Source of the DNA: Caecitellus pseudoparvulus | Taxonomy: Eukaryota; Bigyra: Bicosoecida | Direction: 5' to 3' | NCBI GenBank assembly: GCA_965644315.1 | Contig: CBFFRQ010000068.1 | Location: 1,240,001 to 1,304,000 of the forward strand | DNA length: 64,000 nt | Shown: positions 55,210 to 64,000 of the stretch, one piece after another | Numbering within the stretch: the first letter of the stretch is position 1 | How the letters are laid out: every line of letters begins with the position of its first letter | Translations under genes and position numbers: made by a program | Notes under the pieces: generated by a model | The model's input: only the letters and a program-made list of their open reading frames with translations | What the model was told of the DNA's origin: nothing | The model's database searches: none

Positions 55210-57041
55210 ATGGACTCAGCCCTCTCCTGGCTGCAAGGTGCAGTGGCACCTCCCACCGACCACCGACTACGCCAAGCCCAGCACATCGCCTGTCTACTTG
55301 CGGGCGGCTACGTCCTCGTGAAAGCTGTGCAAATGGGCCCTTCAGCCATCTTGAAGCAAGCGCTCACCCTGGCCCTGCCTGCCCTGGAAGCCGTCCCAGG
55401 TGGGCCTTGCGTGCAGCAACCCGCAATTCCCGCACTGTCCCACACTTGAGCTGCTCCCCCCTGCTGTAGGCGTTGCCGGCCTGGTGAAAGCAGAGGAGGA
55501 GAAAGCCATGAAAGACATCGAGCAGGAAATGCTGGGCGATGGTGATGAGCACGCTCTCACTGCACTGCCAGCTCAGGGCAAGCCGGCCAGCGTAATCCTC
55601 GAGGAAGCTGGTGTATATGAGCAGACTGGTGAGGGAGCTGGCGGCCAATAAAGGTGGCGGCCCAGCGCAGGCCCAGCCCACTGGCACGCCTTTGCACTTC
55701 ATCGCAGACTTGAGCGACGAGTCCAAGACGAAGCGCTGGGGCGGGATCTACCATGTTGACACTGCAGAGCACAAGGATCCATTGTTCGAGTTGCAAGGTG
55801 ATTTGTTTCGGATGTTTAACGCGACAAATGCCTTGTACCCCATGGTATTCAAGGGGGTCCGCAAGTTTCAGGCCGAGATCGTGGAGATGATGATTGAGAT
55901 GGTCGCATCCAAGGACCCGCAAGGCAAGCGTGTGGGAGAGGAGGTCGGTCTGCTCACGTCGGGGGGCACAGAGAGCATTTGCCTGGCGGTATACGCTCTG
56001 AAGAAACACGCAGAAGCGACCCGTGGAGTGACTGAGCCAGAGCTTGTTTGCTGTACCACTGCTCACGGTGCTGTGGACAAGGCTTGCGCGTACTTCGGAG
56101 TCAAACTGGTCAAAACCGAGCCCGGGCCAGACTTCCGCATGGTTCCTGCGACTGTCAAGGCTGCGCTCAACCGCAACACCATCTGTGTGTACACCTCGGC
56201 ACCGACGTTTCCTCATGGAGTTTTCGACCCCATCGAGGAGCTCGCTGAGCTGTCACAGGCGGCTGGTGTGCCGCTGCACGTGGACAACTGCATGGGCGGC
56301 ATCGTCGCATCCATGTGCCGAGACTTGGGTCTCTTGAACATTCCATTCGACTTCAACATCCCCGGCGTGACAACCATGAGCGTCGACTGCCACAAGTTTG
56401 GCCAGGCATCCAAGGGCGCCTCTGTCGTTGCCTTCCGCGACAACGCCATCCGGCAGGCCACGTACACCCCAGTCCTGGACTGGTCGGGGGGGTTTTACGT
56501 CACACCCACCATGCAGGGCTCCAGGAATGGTGCTATCATTGCAGCTGCTTGGGGCACACTCGTGCACAAAGGCAGGAATGGCTACGAGTCCATGGCCAAG
56601 AACGTGTGGGAGACGACTCAGAAGGGAATCGCTGGTGTGAACAGCATCCCCCACCTGCGAGTTGCAGTGAAGCCAGACCTGTGCATGCTACCAATCATGT
56701 GGAACTCAGACTCCCCGGCCGAGCAAGCTCGCATCTACGCAGTTTCGTCGGCCATGAGCAAGCGTGGTTGGAGCATGGCAACCTTGCAGAAGCCAGCGTG
56801 CGTCAACATCACTGTGGCGGAGCAGTACATGTGGACCATGGACGACTTCCTGGCTGACTTGAGAGAAGTGGCCGCTGAGGTAGCTTCCCGCCCAGTCGGA
56901 CAGCTGTCTGGCGTTGCGGGGGTGTACGGCAGCGCTGCAGTGATGCCCGATGACAAGCTGCACGGAGCTCTGAAGTCATTCTGTGATTTGCAGATGCGAG
57001 TGAAGCCCAAGGTGGCAGCTGCAGCCGGTTCCGGGCAGTAG
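55210..57041 (+). CDS. SGPL1: Sphingosine-1-phosphate lyase
   Basis: PLP-dependent ER enzyme that cleaves sphingosine 1-phosphate to a fatty aldehyde and phosphoethanolamine, the exit step of sphingolipid catabolism. Exons 55210-55399, 55470-55628 and 55708-57041 give 560 residues (human 568). An N-terminal membrane segment (AQHIACLLAGGYVLVKAVQ) precedes the group II decarboxylase-like domain. Motifs are KRWGGIYH, FKGVRKFQAEIV, LLTSGGTESI, TTAHGAVDKA, LHVDNCMGG and DCHKFGQASKG, with the PLP Schiff-base Lys at about residue 346. Both introns sit before the catalytic domain; the second join (EQT|DLSDESK) skips a short Gly/Ala-rich open stretch. The p47-like gene follows on the same strand. Confidence 0.95.
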
Positions 57042-57216
57042 GCTGGAGTAGCAGCACGCTACACATTCAAAATGCATGCGCCTGAGGTGAACTCTTTTTC
57101 CGGACCTTCAGCTTTCTGCCCTGCACACCTGCGCACCCACGTGGCACCCTCACGACACGCCAAGCATTCCCAGGGCTTCATTGGAAGTTGAATTCCCCAC
57201 AGCCACCCTGGACACC

Positions 57217-58065
57217 ATGGCAAACTTGCGGACTCTAAGTGATGTAAAGAAGGCTACGAGCTCCGAGCACCAGGATCTCGGCCAAGCCTTGTACACCGGG
57301 GGCGCTTCTAGGTGTGTGCATGTGCCTTGTCAAGTTCCGCACACAGGTGGCCACCCCTGAGGCACCCCCAGCAACACCCTGACTACGGCTTTCATTCACA
57401 GTGGCACTGCCGTCTTCGGTGGGGAGCCATCCGGTGATGCAGCTTCCAGGATCATCGGCCGGAGCCGCGCCGCAGCTGGATCACAGGGGGGAAGCGAGCC
57501 AGGCACAGACGCGATCAAGGTGACATTCTACGCCAACGGCTTCTGCGTCGCGGATGGCCCACTACGAGGAGATAGTGAACAGGACAAACGGTTCCTGTCC
57601 GACATCGACCGCGGACTTGTCCCGGCAGAGTTGCGGCAAGGCCGCAGCGGTGACGTCCACATTGCCATCGATGATCAGCGCGCAGTGAACTTCTCACCCC
57701 CTCCTCCACCAGCATACACTGCATTTGGTGGCGAGGGAAATCGTCTAAGTGCAGGGAGCACTTCTACCAGTGCGGCTGGGGTGGTTGACGGCGCAGCTGC
57801 AGTTGCTGGCTCTTCAATTGAGCTCAAAGACGGCGAGCCTGTACTCAAGGTTCAAGTGCGCCTGGCCACCGGCAAGCGCACGGTGTTGAAGCTGAACTCG
57901 GGGCACACTGTCAGCCAGGTCCAAGCTGCGATTGCCGCCATGACTCCTGGGGTGACCTCATTCACCCTTGTGGCAGGGTTTCCCCCGAAGCCCCTCGTGG
58001 ACTCGGCTGCCACTGTGGCGGAGGCTGGGATCGCTGGTGCAGCGGTAACTCAGAAGGCACTGTAG
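57217..58065 (+). CDS. p47/NSFL1C-like SEP-UBX cofactor of Cdc48/p97
   Basis: Adaptor of the AAA ATPase Cdc48/p97, used in membrane fusion and ubiquitin-dependent extraction. Exons 57217-57311 and 57402-58065 give 252 residues. A short N-terminal region contains DLGQALYTGGAS|SGTAVFGG, the Gly-rich stretch typical of p47 before SEP. The SEP domain, about 80-150, has VTFYANGFCVADGPLR and RFLSDIDRGLVPAEL. The UBX domain, about 175-252, has VQVRLATGKRTVLKLNSGHT and the p97-contacting FPPKP turn (FPR-type loop). The N-terminal UBA domain of animal p47 is absent, as in several shorter plant PUX proteins. Confidence 0.93.
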
Positions 58066-58113
58066 TTGAACTGCTTAGCACGCCCAGGAGTCCTCCTTGA
58101 GCCAGACAGCTCG

Positions 58114-59100
58114 TTATGATCGCCGCTTTGCTGCGACAGCCCTTCCATACCGCAAGGCAGCCTGGTACTGTGGGCGGCGCCGAGCAGCCACGAGAATTGG
58201 CCCACCCTCGGCATTGGCTTGTGCAACTTTACTTGCGTGGATACGCCAGGCCTCTGCCGGTGATGCAGCTTGGTGCTTGGGAGACGTTGACGATGGACGG
58301 GGGCGTGTAAGGGTTTCAGGGGGTCTACTGGACTCCTGACGACCAGCCTGCCTTCCAGGCAGAAGGGGATCATGGGAGGGTGGCTGTTGATGCAGCTTTG
58401 TTCCTGTGGAGGCGGAGTCATGCCCACCACTTTCAAACAGTGCTGCTTGAATGGCTGCTTCTCCGCCTGCGGCCTGCGCCAGCGCGGAAAAGTGCCGCTG
58501 GCGCACACTTGGAAGGGAGCTTGCCTGGGATACGCCTGATGAATCGATGTAGTCTGGTAGCACGCAGGAGAGCAAACCGGGCGGCTGTGCTTGACTCGCT
58601 GCCAAGTCGCGCCGTGGGGCCGTAGGGGAGCCTTCTGCGCGCAGGTTCCGCAAGCGTCGGCGGTTTAGTTGCCTGGCAAGTCGCCGGATGTGCTTTGCGT
58701 GCTCGTCCTGGACTTGAAATGCAGAAGGAAGTTGCCCAGGGCTCGCACGGGTAGCGCCCGAAGCCGCACACTCTCCGATCGGACGCAAGGCCTGTAACTC
58801 CAAAGAAGCTGCCTGAGAGTCGGCAGCATCACAAGCAATGCCTCTCTGCCTTGCTGCTCTTCGTGAGCGCCGACTTGCTGCTGCAAGAAGAAAGCTTGCG
58901 GCACGGTCTGTGGGGGTCCATGCCAGGTCAGCTCGCAAGTCTCGGACCATGCCACAGAGGCCAACCAACGTCCGTGCGACAACAGGGTCGACGACACGGG
59001 TGCTCACATGTTGTGCTTCCTTTGGCTTGATCCCTGCCGTATTTAGCACGTGGAGCAGCTGGGCTTGCATGCCTGCGTTGCCTTGCACAGCACCAGCCAT
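58114..59100 (-). CDS. Unrecognised Arg/Ala-rich protein
   Basis: Open frame of 328 residues from the first ATG (MAGAVQGNAGMQAQLLHVLN). The first ~65 residues are plausible helices (QLLHVLNTAGIKPKEAQHVS, VVARTLVGLCGMVRDLRADL). Then come Arg-rich stretches (RRSRRAARQR, RRLARQLNRRRLRNLR), a serine/proline-rich middle and a basic C-terminus (AARRRPQYQAALRYGRAV). The N-terminal helices vaguely recall a histone-fold TAF, but I do not trust this. The frame may include unspliced introns. Support is its position opposite a secreted-protein gene (210 bp divergent spacing) and 48 bp from the p47 stop, leaving no space for another gene. Confidence 0.42.
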   Translation of the reverse strand: MAGAVQGNAGMQAQLLHVLNTAGIKPKEAQHVSTRVVDPVVARTLVGLCGMVRDLRADLAWTPTDRAASFLLAAASRRSRRAARQRGIACDAADSQAASLELQALRPIGECAASGATRASPGQLPSAFQVQDEHAKHIRRLARQLNRRRLRNLRAEGSPTAPRRDLAASQAQPPGLLSCVLPDYIDSSGVSQASSLPSVRQRHFSALAQAAGGEAAIQAALFESGGHDSASTGTKLHQQPPSHDPLLPGRQAGRQESSRPPETLTRPRPSSTSPKHQAASPAEAWRIHASKVAQANAEGGPILVAARRRPQYQAALRYGRAVAAKRRS

Positions 59101-59310
59101 GTCCAATTTCCGCAGGCAGTCGCTGCAGGTTACAACAAATCAAATAGAAAACAAGAAGCCAGAGGAGAAGGAACTGGGCCTTCTTTGTACGTTCACTGCA
59201 CGCACTCCTGAATGCACGGTGAAGTACCTTCCTTCTGCCACCGAAGGCGCTCGTGCAGCACCACGGCCTTGGCAAGGCTTCCTCGTTTCGTGCTGGGCAG
59301 CTGGCGAACC

Positions 59311-60022
59311 ATGGGAAGGCGAGACACGTCAGCAGCAGACTTTGGCACTGACACAAGAAGGCTTTCATACTTGAATGCCGCGCTGCGGGGATTTTGGGCG
59401 GTGGTGCTGCTGTGCTGTTTACATGGTGCGAAACCCCGAAACGCAGCGCTGGAAGGCCACCACGGCGACGCACGGCACCACGACACGCTTGTGAAGCAGG
59501 CAGCCATGCACAACCCTGGGTGCGAGACTACAATGTGTACCTTTTGTCTGGAAATCGTACCGTGGAGAGCGAGGCGACGCTTTTCAGTCGCCCACCAGCA
59601 GCGACTACCAGCAGCCCAGATGCAGACGTGGAGTTACTGCTCCCGCACCCCCCCTCCTGCCCACTGGAGTCTCGGAAGGTGATATGCGAGGAGGCACTCT
59701 TTCAGTGCCAAGCGGCTTCACCCTTTGACCACCGACACATCTGCAAGGTAGGTTAGCAATTCGCGACACCAAACGCAAGTCAGTCTGAGAGGTACACAAC
59801 CACCACTTGCCCGCCTCGCAGTGCTACAAGCAGCACGCTGAGTGCTTTACACAGAATGGGTGCCCCATGGACACTATTCCTCGCAAGCACGTTCGCCACT
59901 GTTTTGATGTGCTGCGGTGCAGCATGAACTCATGTGACGGGCAGGATGGTGCATTCACCGCTCACACCAGCATCGGGGCGCTGCTCCTGGCGTTGGCTGC
60001 GGCGACGATGATGGCAATCTGA
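59311..60022 (+). CDS. Cys-rich secreted protein, probably GPI-anchored
   Basis: Exons 59311-59425, 59500-59747 and 59822-60022 give 187 residues. A hydrophobic segment (LRGFWAVVLLCCLHG, about 25-39) after a 24-residue polar start serves as signal peptide or anchor. The ectodomain begins SHAQPWVRDYNVYLLSGNRT (one NRT sequon). The domain from about 95 to 165 has at least nine cysteines in a regular arrangement: CEEALFQC, HICKCYKQHAECF, NGCPMD, HCFDVLRCSMNSC. A short spacer follows, then a C-terminal hydrophobic tail (IGALLLALAAATMMAI) with no charged residues after it, the usual shape of a GPI-addition signal. No known family is recognised. The first intron join is required to link the signal segment to the Cys domain. 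The stop is 7 bp from the GcvT stop. Confidence 0.62.
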
Positions 60023-60029
60023 GAAGGGC

Positions 60030-61656
60030 TTACTGCGCCTTGAAGTACTTTTGTGGGACAAAAGGCATCTTGGTGACTTCAGCCTGTGCCTCCCGCCCAC
60101 CGCGCAGCTCCACAGCCAGCTCCGTGCCCCGCTTGTGAAAGCCCTTGAACACGTACCCCATTGCGATGGGTTTACTCAATCTGAAGCAGCGAAAGGTGAC
60201 ATGACAGGGTCTGGCGAGGAAGGTGGGAAGACTCGCCTCGCATACTCACGTGGGACTGAACGACCCGCTGGTTACAACCCCAACTTCTTCCCCTGCGCTG
60301 TCCTTGATGATGTCCCCAGCTGCGCACAAGCAGGGCAGCCACAGCAGCCATGCGACAGGCTTAATGGGTTGTTTTGAGAAACAGTGGGCTTACCTCTTGC
60401 TGGTGCTCTGCCTTGTATCGCCAGACCCACACGCTTGCGCTTCCAGCTCTTATTGCTGATCTGGTCCAGAATTACCTCATCACCCAAGAATCCACCTGAC
60501 GTGCGACGCGCTTTGCCTGGACAAGGGGAGCCGTGGTGATGGGTGCAAGAACACAAGCAAGACAATTTGCTTCCACCTTAGGGTGGCATGCTTATGTGAC
60601 TAAGCGTAAACGCACTGATGGCAAAGTTCAGCCCGGCCTCCACTGGAGTGGTCTGGCCTGTGATGTCGCTTCCATAAAGTGGCAGCCCGGCTTCCAGGCG
60701 GAGCGCATCTCGCGCTCCAAGCCCTGTCATTCTGACATCTTCGTGTGCTCCGATGCGACGCACAATGTCTTGTAGCGCTTCCGGCGCGAAGCTGAGCTCG
60801 AAGCCGTCCTCCCCCGTGTATCCGCAACGGACGATGAAGGCCTTGTGCAGCCCGCTGCCCGTATCCAGCATCACGTTTCGAGCTTGCATGAAGGACATTG
60901 TTGACAGATCTTCAACAGGCAGCAGCTGCTGCAGGACATCAGCCGCTCTGGGACCCTGCAGCGCAACCAGCTGCTGGTCCTCCCGGTGGACAACATCGCA
61001 GTCCTCCACCGTTCCGTCCAGCTTCGCTGCATTGAGCTGGCGATGAATGAAATCAAGGTCCTTCTCTTTGCATCCGGCATTCAGTACAACGTTGAAGAGT
61101 CCAGGCAAGCGGGTGATGATGCAATCGTCCACAATGCCCCCATCGCCATTCAGCAGAAGAGAGTAGCGTGCCTCCCCCTGATTGCAGCGCAGCAGAGCAA
61201 GGGTGAGGGGAGCTCAACGCAGGCACACAGGCTTCACAGACCTCTTCCATGCCTTGGATGTCAGTGGGCGTCAGGCGTTCCAGCAAGGCTGCCGCCCCAG
61301 AGCCAGTCACGTGAACCTGCCCCATGTGAGACACGTCAAAAAGACTTGCGCGCTCCCGGCACCACTGCGTCTCGCTCACGATCCCCTGGCCCTTGTACTG
61401 GACAGGTAGCTCATACCCTTCAAAATTCACCATTTTCCCGCCAGCCTCAAGGTGGAGCTCATACATCTCCGTGCGCTGCGGGGAGACAGGGTGACGGCAG
61501 TGCACGGAGATGCGGAATTCGACGACAGCTTCTCCGCACCTTGGCCTCTTCAGAGTGACCTGTCGAGAATGGACGCCAGGAAGGCAGTGAAAGAGGGGTA
61601 ATTCCCGTCACTCTGGCTGCTCTGCGGCCTGTGGCCTTCGCGATTGACCCCAACAT
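60030..61656 (-). CDS. GCVT: Aminomethyltransferase, glycine cleavage T-protein
   Basis: Mitochondrial enzyme that transfers the aminomethyl carbon from H-protein to tetrahydrofolate and releases ammonia. Six exons (61540-61656, 61242-61475, 60616-61177, 60394-60516, 60250-60319, 60030-60180) give 418 residues, the standard size. The presequence is MLGSIAKATGRRAARVTG. Conserved blocks are YELHLEAGGKMVNFEGYELP, ASLFDVSHMGQV, NGDGGIVDD (Asp contacting folate), LQGPRAADVL, CGYTGEDGFEL, GARDALRLEAGLPLYG, TPVEAGLNFAIS and TSGSFSPT|LSKPIAMGYV. The plant-type insert ARRTSGGFLGDEVI supports a green-lineage relationship. Donor GTCTGT after exon 2 is unusual but the join keeps the conserved GEARYSLLLN. 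Divergent from the WD40 gene. Confidence 0.94.
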
Positions 61657-62163
61657 TGCCCGTGCCCGGAAGCAGAATTCGAAGACAAGAAGGCACCCCA
61701 CAGGTACACTTCAGACAGTGTGAGGTGCAGCTCACGCAACGCACTGCGTTGAGGCGAGGTTCTTAAAGGGAGGCGTGAGTGAGAATTGTTAAGGCTCGTC
61801 GCATCTAGGCCAACCAGCCTTGCCGTGGGGGGGAGGGATGGCGCAGGGGAAAAAACTGTGGGCTCACACCACAAGTTTATTTCCATTTCACGAGATTGGC
61901 GGCCGCGTAAGCAACAAGGCTTTTCGGCTGCATTGGATGAGTAGCTGGTTGGTCAGTGAGCTGAAAGTGGACTTCTGGGGGGCAAGCCCACATGCTGTTC
62001 GTCAGCAATGCAAAAAGTCAAGCTCCGCCACAAACAAGCACTTAGAAAAAGCGACTCCTCCTTCGCGGCTTGGCCGAAGAGCTCCCATGCAGGACTGAAG
62101 CGATTCTCGGCGCGAACTTGGTACTGCCTCGGGCGCGTTTCAGCTGCGTTGCGCTGACTCAAC
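61657..62163. promoter_or_regulatory. Divergent promoter of GcvT and the WD40 gene
   Basis: 507 bp between divergent start codons. It holds a few A-rich runs near 61850 and 62030. No coding family is seen. Confidence 0.45.
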
Positions 62164-63786
62164 ATGCAGGCCGGTGGTCCTCGCAAGAGCGGTGCGTCCA
62201 TACGGGGCAGCAGCACTGGCGGCCCAATAAGAGCGTTCAACGCATCACAGCGGAGGAGATCGGTGGCAGAGAGCCGGATTGCTTCTGAGACTGCCTCAGT
62301 GAAGTCAGCTGGCCGGCGCTCTGGAGGGCTTGAAAAAGCGGCCAAGCATCCTGCAAAGGCAGCCAAAGGGCGCAAAGCATTCTCCAAACCACAACTAGAA
62401 AGCGGCGGCAGAGTAGAGAAGTCTAGATATGGTGGAGCACAAGAGACAGGTCTTCAAGACCCTGAGAGCACTGGAGCCTTGACGGCAGGTGTGACCCGAG
62501 AGGTGGTGTCAGGCCAAGCAGCTGACGAGGGTGAGGAGCTGTCAGCCCTGGAACAGCTTGTGGCACAGCGCAAGGCGCAACGGCTTGAAGAAATCGCCTT
62601 GAAGCTGGAACTTGAAGCGCAAGTCGACCCCATGCAAGCAAAGAAACATGGGCTGCTCTGCAAGCTACGCGGGGGCCACACACTGGCTGTGTCGGATTGC
62701 CAGTACACTGATGATGGCAAGTACATCACCTCTTGCTCTTTCGATGGCAGTGTTGTGACCTATGACATCAAGCATCAGAAGGTAAAACGGGTCTACGAAG
62801 GGCACGTTGGAATGGTGTTTGCGTGCCAATATGTGCCTCGAGCTGGGAACAAGCTCCTCGCAACCGTTGGGCAAGATAGCACAGCAAGGGTGTGGGACAG
62901 AAAGTCTGGCAAGTGCAAACTAGTGCTCAAAGAAGAGCAACAACACTCCCTGTACACCGTCGCTTGGTCTCCGAATGGAAAGCGGCTAGCCACCGCAGGC
63001 GAGGACCGCAGCATCATTGTGTGGGACATCAAAACTGCGCTCGAATGTGCAGACGACCCCACCTTGACGAACGAAGCTATTGTAGACTTCAAGATGTTTC
63101 CATACCCTCAAAACTTTCATGGCCACCGAGGCCCGATTCGCAAGCTACTCTTTGCCCGTGATGGCAAGAGCCTGATCTCTTGCTCTGACGACGGGCGAAT
63201 CAAGAACTGGAAGCTAGGGAGCTCAGGAGGCGGAGCCGTCTCAGTTTCCATCGATGCACATGCTGGGGGCGTACTTGATATGGACATGTCGCCTGATGGA
63301 GTTAAGTTCGCCTCCTGCAGCCGTGACGGCACCATCAAGCAATGGTACACCAAGTCGGGGCTGCAGCTGACAACCTTCGTTGGCCATGGGGGCTGTGTCT
63401 ACACTGTGCGATATACGAGAGAGGCTCCACTAGAGTCAGAGAGCCCACCAGTTGGTCGCAGGCTCGTGTCGGGGGGGCATGACCTGTCTGTCATTGTGTG
63501 GGATGCCGAGACAGGCGCCGTGCTGCACCGGATGGCTGGCATCCACAGGAGCTATATTTTGTCGGTTGCAGTGAAGCCTGATGGCAGGGAATTCGCGACA
63601 GCTTCCGGGGATCATACTGTTGGTGTTTGGCGGGCAGTAGCTCCGACAAATTGGGATAGGGTGGCAGAGGCGGTGCAAGGGGCACTGAGCAGCATGGGGC
63701 AGTCTTGCTTGGAGGCGCTTGGGCTGTCTGACCACTTCTCCTTCGCCAACACTGCAAGTGCTGCAACAGCAGGTGCTGCTCGGTGA
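62164..63786 (+). CDS. Seven-repeat WD40 protein with basic N-terminus
   Basis: Single exon of 540 residues. Residues 1-110 are basic and low-complexity (SAGRRSGG, AAKHPAKAAKGRKAFSK), followed by a helix (LEQLVAQRKAQRLEEIALKL). A complete seven-bladed propeller spans about 172-505. Blade ends are FDGSVVTYDIK, QDSTARVWDRK, EDRSIIVWDIK, DDGRIKNWKL, RDGTIKQWY, HDLSVIVWDAE and GDHTVGVWRA. The C-terminal 35 residues are short and Ala/Ser-rich. WD40 propellers are interaction scaffolds and I cannot assign an orthologue. The stop codon is one base from the stop of the opposing UTP5-like gene, so the two transcripts must overlap at their 3' ends. Confidence 0.85.
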   Translation: MQAGGPRKSGASIRGSSTGGPIRAFNASQRRRSVAESRIASETASVKSAGRRSGGLEKAAKHPAKAAKGRKAFSKPQLESGGRVEKSRYGGAQETGLQDPESTGALTAGVTREVVSGQAADEGEELSALEQLVAQRKAQRLEEIALKLELEAQVDPMQAKKHGLLCKLRGGHTLAVSDCQYTDDGKYITSCSFDGSVVTYDIKHQKVKRVYEGHVGMVFACQYVPRAGNKLLATVGQDSTARVWDRKSGKCKLVLKEEQQHSLYTVAWSPNGKRLATAGEDRSIIVWDIKTALECADDPTLTNEAIVDFKMFPYPQNFHGHRGPIRKLLFARDGKSLISCSDDGRIKNWKLGSSGGGAVSVSIDAHAGGVLDMDMSPDGVKFASCSRDGTIKQWYTKSGLQLTTFVGHGGCVYTVRYTREAPLESESPPVGRRLVSGGHDLSVIVWDAETGAVLHRMAGIHRSYILSVAVKPDGREFATASGDHTVGVWRAVAPTNWDRVAEAVQGALSSMGQSCLEALGLSDHFSFANTASAATAGAAR

Positions 63787-63787
63787 T

Positions 63788-64000
63788 TCATGCATTTACA
63801 GTCCCTTCTGAGTGGGCCAGCAGCAGGTTGAGTCGTCCCTTCAGCCTCAGCAGCTTCTTAAAAGTTGCCATGCGCTGATTCACTGCCTGGTACAGCACCA
63901 TCAGCTTTGCGCTGAGATCAGGGACAGACATGAGGCTGCCGGCATGGCACTGCAGCACGGCATTCATCCACTTGAGCAAATGGGCACCCCGGGTGGGGCG
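63788..64000 (-). CDS. UTP5/WDR43-like small-subunit processome protein, C-terminal part
   Basis: Only the last ~70 codons are in the window; the frame is open to the edge (RPTRGAHLLKWMNAVLQCHA and onward). HAGSLMSVPDLSAKLMVLYQ and RLKGRLNLLLAHSE match the Dip2/Utp12-type C-terminal helical domain of U3 snoRNP t-UTP proteins, best from memory with UTP5/WDR43. Those proteins act in pre-18S rRNA transcription and processing in the nucleolus. The N-terminal WD40 repeats expected for the family would lie beyond the right edge. Confidence 0.6.
   Translation of the reverse strand, partial: RPTRGAHLLKWMNAVLQCHAGSLMSVPDLSAKLMVLYQAVNQRMATFKKLLRLKGRLNLLLAHSEGTVNA

Overview
The window is nuclear DNA of a GC-rich, single-celled, flagellated eukaryote, most likely an alga. 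Genes carry short spliceosomal introns: I could reconstruct 36, mostly 60-100 bp, and 19 of the donors read GTGCG. Proteins include cytosolic ribosomal, mitochondrial-targeted, endomembrane and ciliary products. An outer-arm-type axonemal dynein heavy chain implies motile cilia. The GcvT protein carries the plant-type GGFLG segment, and two RAP-domain organelle proteins lie side by side, so I lean weakly to the green lineage. However, the chlorophyte TGTAA poly(A) signal is not evident after the stop codons I checked, so the phylum stays open.

Layout, left to right: mitochondrial PDH E1-alpha (946-2403, +); a signal-peptide type I membrane protein resembling V-ATPase accessory proteins (2426-3483, -); ribosomal protein uL22/RPL17 (4224-4823, +); a two-MA3-domain PDCD4/MRF-like protein (4959-6357, -); a decayed hAT transposon with intact terminal repeats and target-site duplication (6487-8598); a 2756-residue Raptor (8888-17158, +); PCNA (17220-18360, -); mitoribosomal mL59/64-like protein (18787-19451, -); a tiny basic mitochondrial protein (19815-20151, +); TSG101/ELC of ESCRT-I (20813-22385, +); two RAP-domain proteins (22426-24936 and 25069-28656, -); TFIIH p52/TFB2 (28892-30608, -); a 1939-residue 'Swiss Army Knife' RNA-repair protein (31016-37074, +); an EEF1AKMT4/METTL13-like methyltransferase (37105-38029, -); the dynein heavy chain (38526-52797, +); a DENN/AVL9-like protein (53058?-54894, +); sphingosine-1-phosphate lyase (55210-57041, +); a SEP-UBX p47-like Cdc48 cofactor (57217-58065, +); an unrecognised basic protein (58114-59100, -); a Cys-rich, probably GPI-anchored surface protein (59311-60022, +); aminomethyltransferase GcvT (60030-61656, -); a seven-repeat WD40 protein (62164-63786, +); and the 3' end of a UTP5/WDR43-like protein (63788->64000, -).

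The genome is compact. Convergent genes are often separated by 1-60 bp between stop codons, and divergent pairs share 200-500 bp promoters. Several neighbours are thematically linked: Raptor with an MRF-like MA3 gene (TOR and translation, now split by the hAT element), mL59 with the small mitochondrial protein, and TFB2 with the RNA-repair protein. The most noteworthy locus is the RNA-repair polypeptide. One chain appears to hold an MJ1316 domain, two 2H phosphoesterase domains, a P-loop kinase, a HAD phosphatase and a polymerase-beta-type nucleotidyltransferase, each with its key motifs intact. No ligase domain was recognised, and about 480 C-terminal residues remain unassigned.

Exon joins are my own reconstructions from reading frame, splice dinucleotides and family conservation. 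No alignment or search was run.
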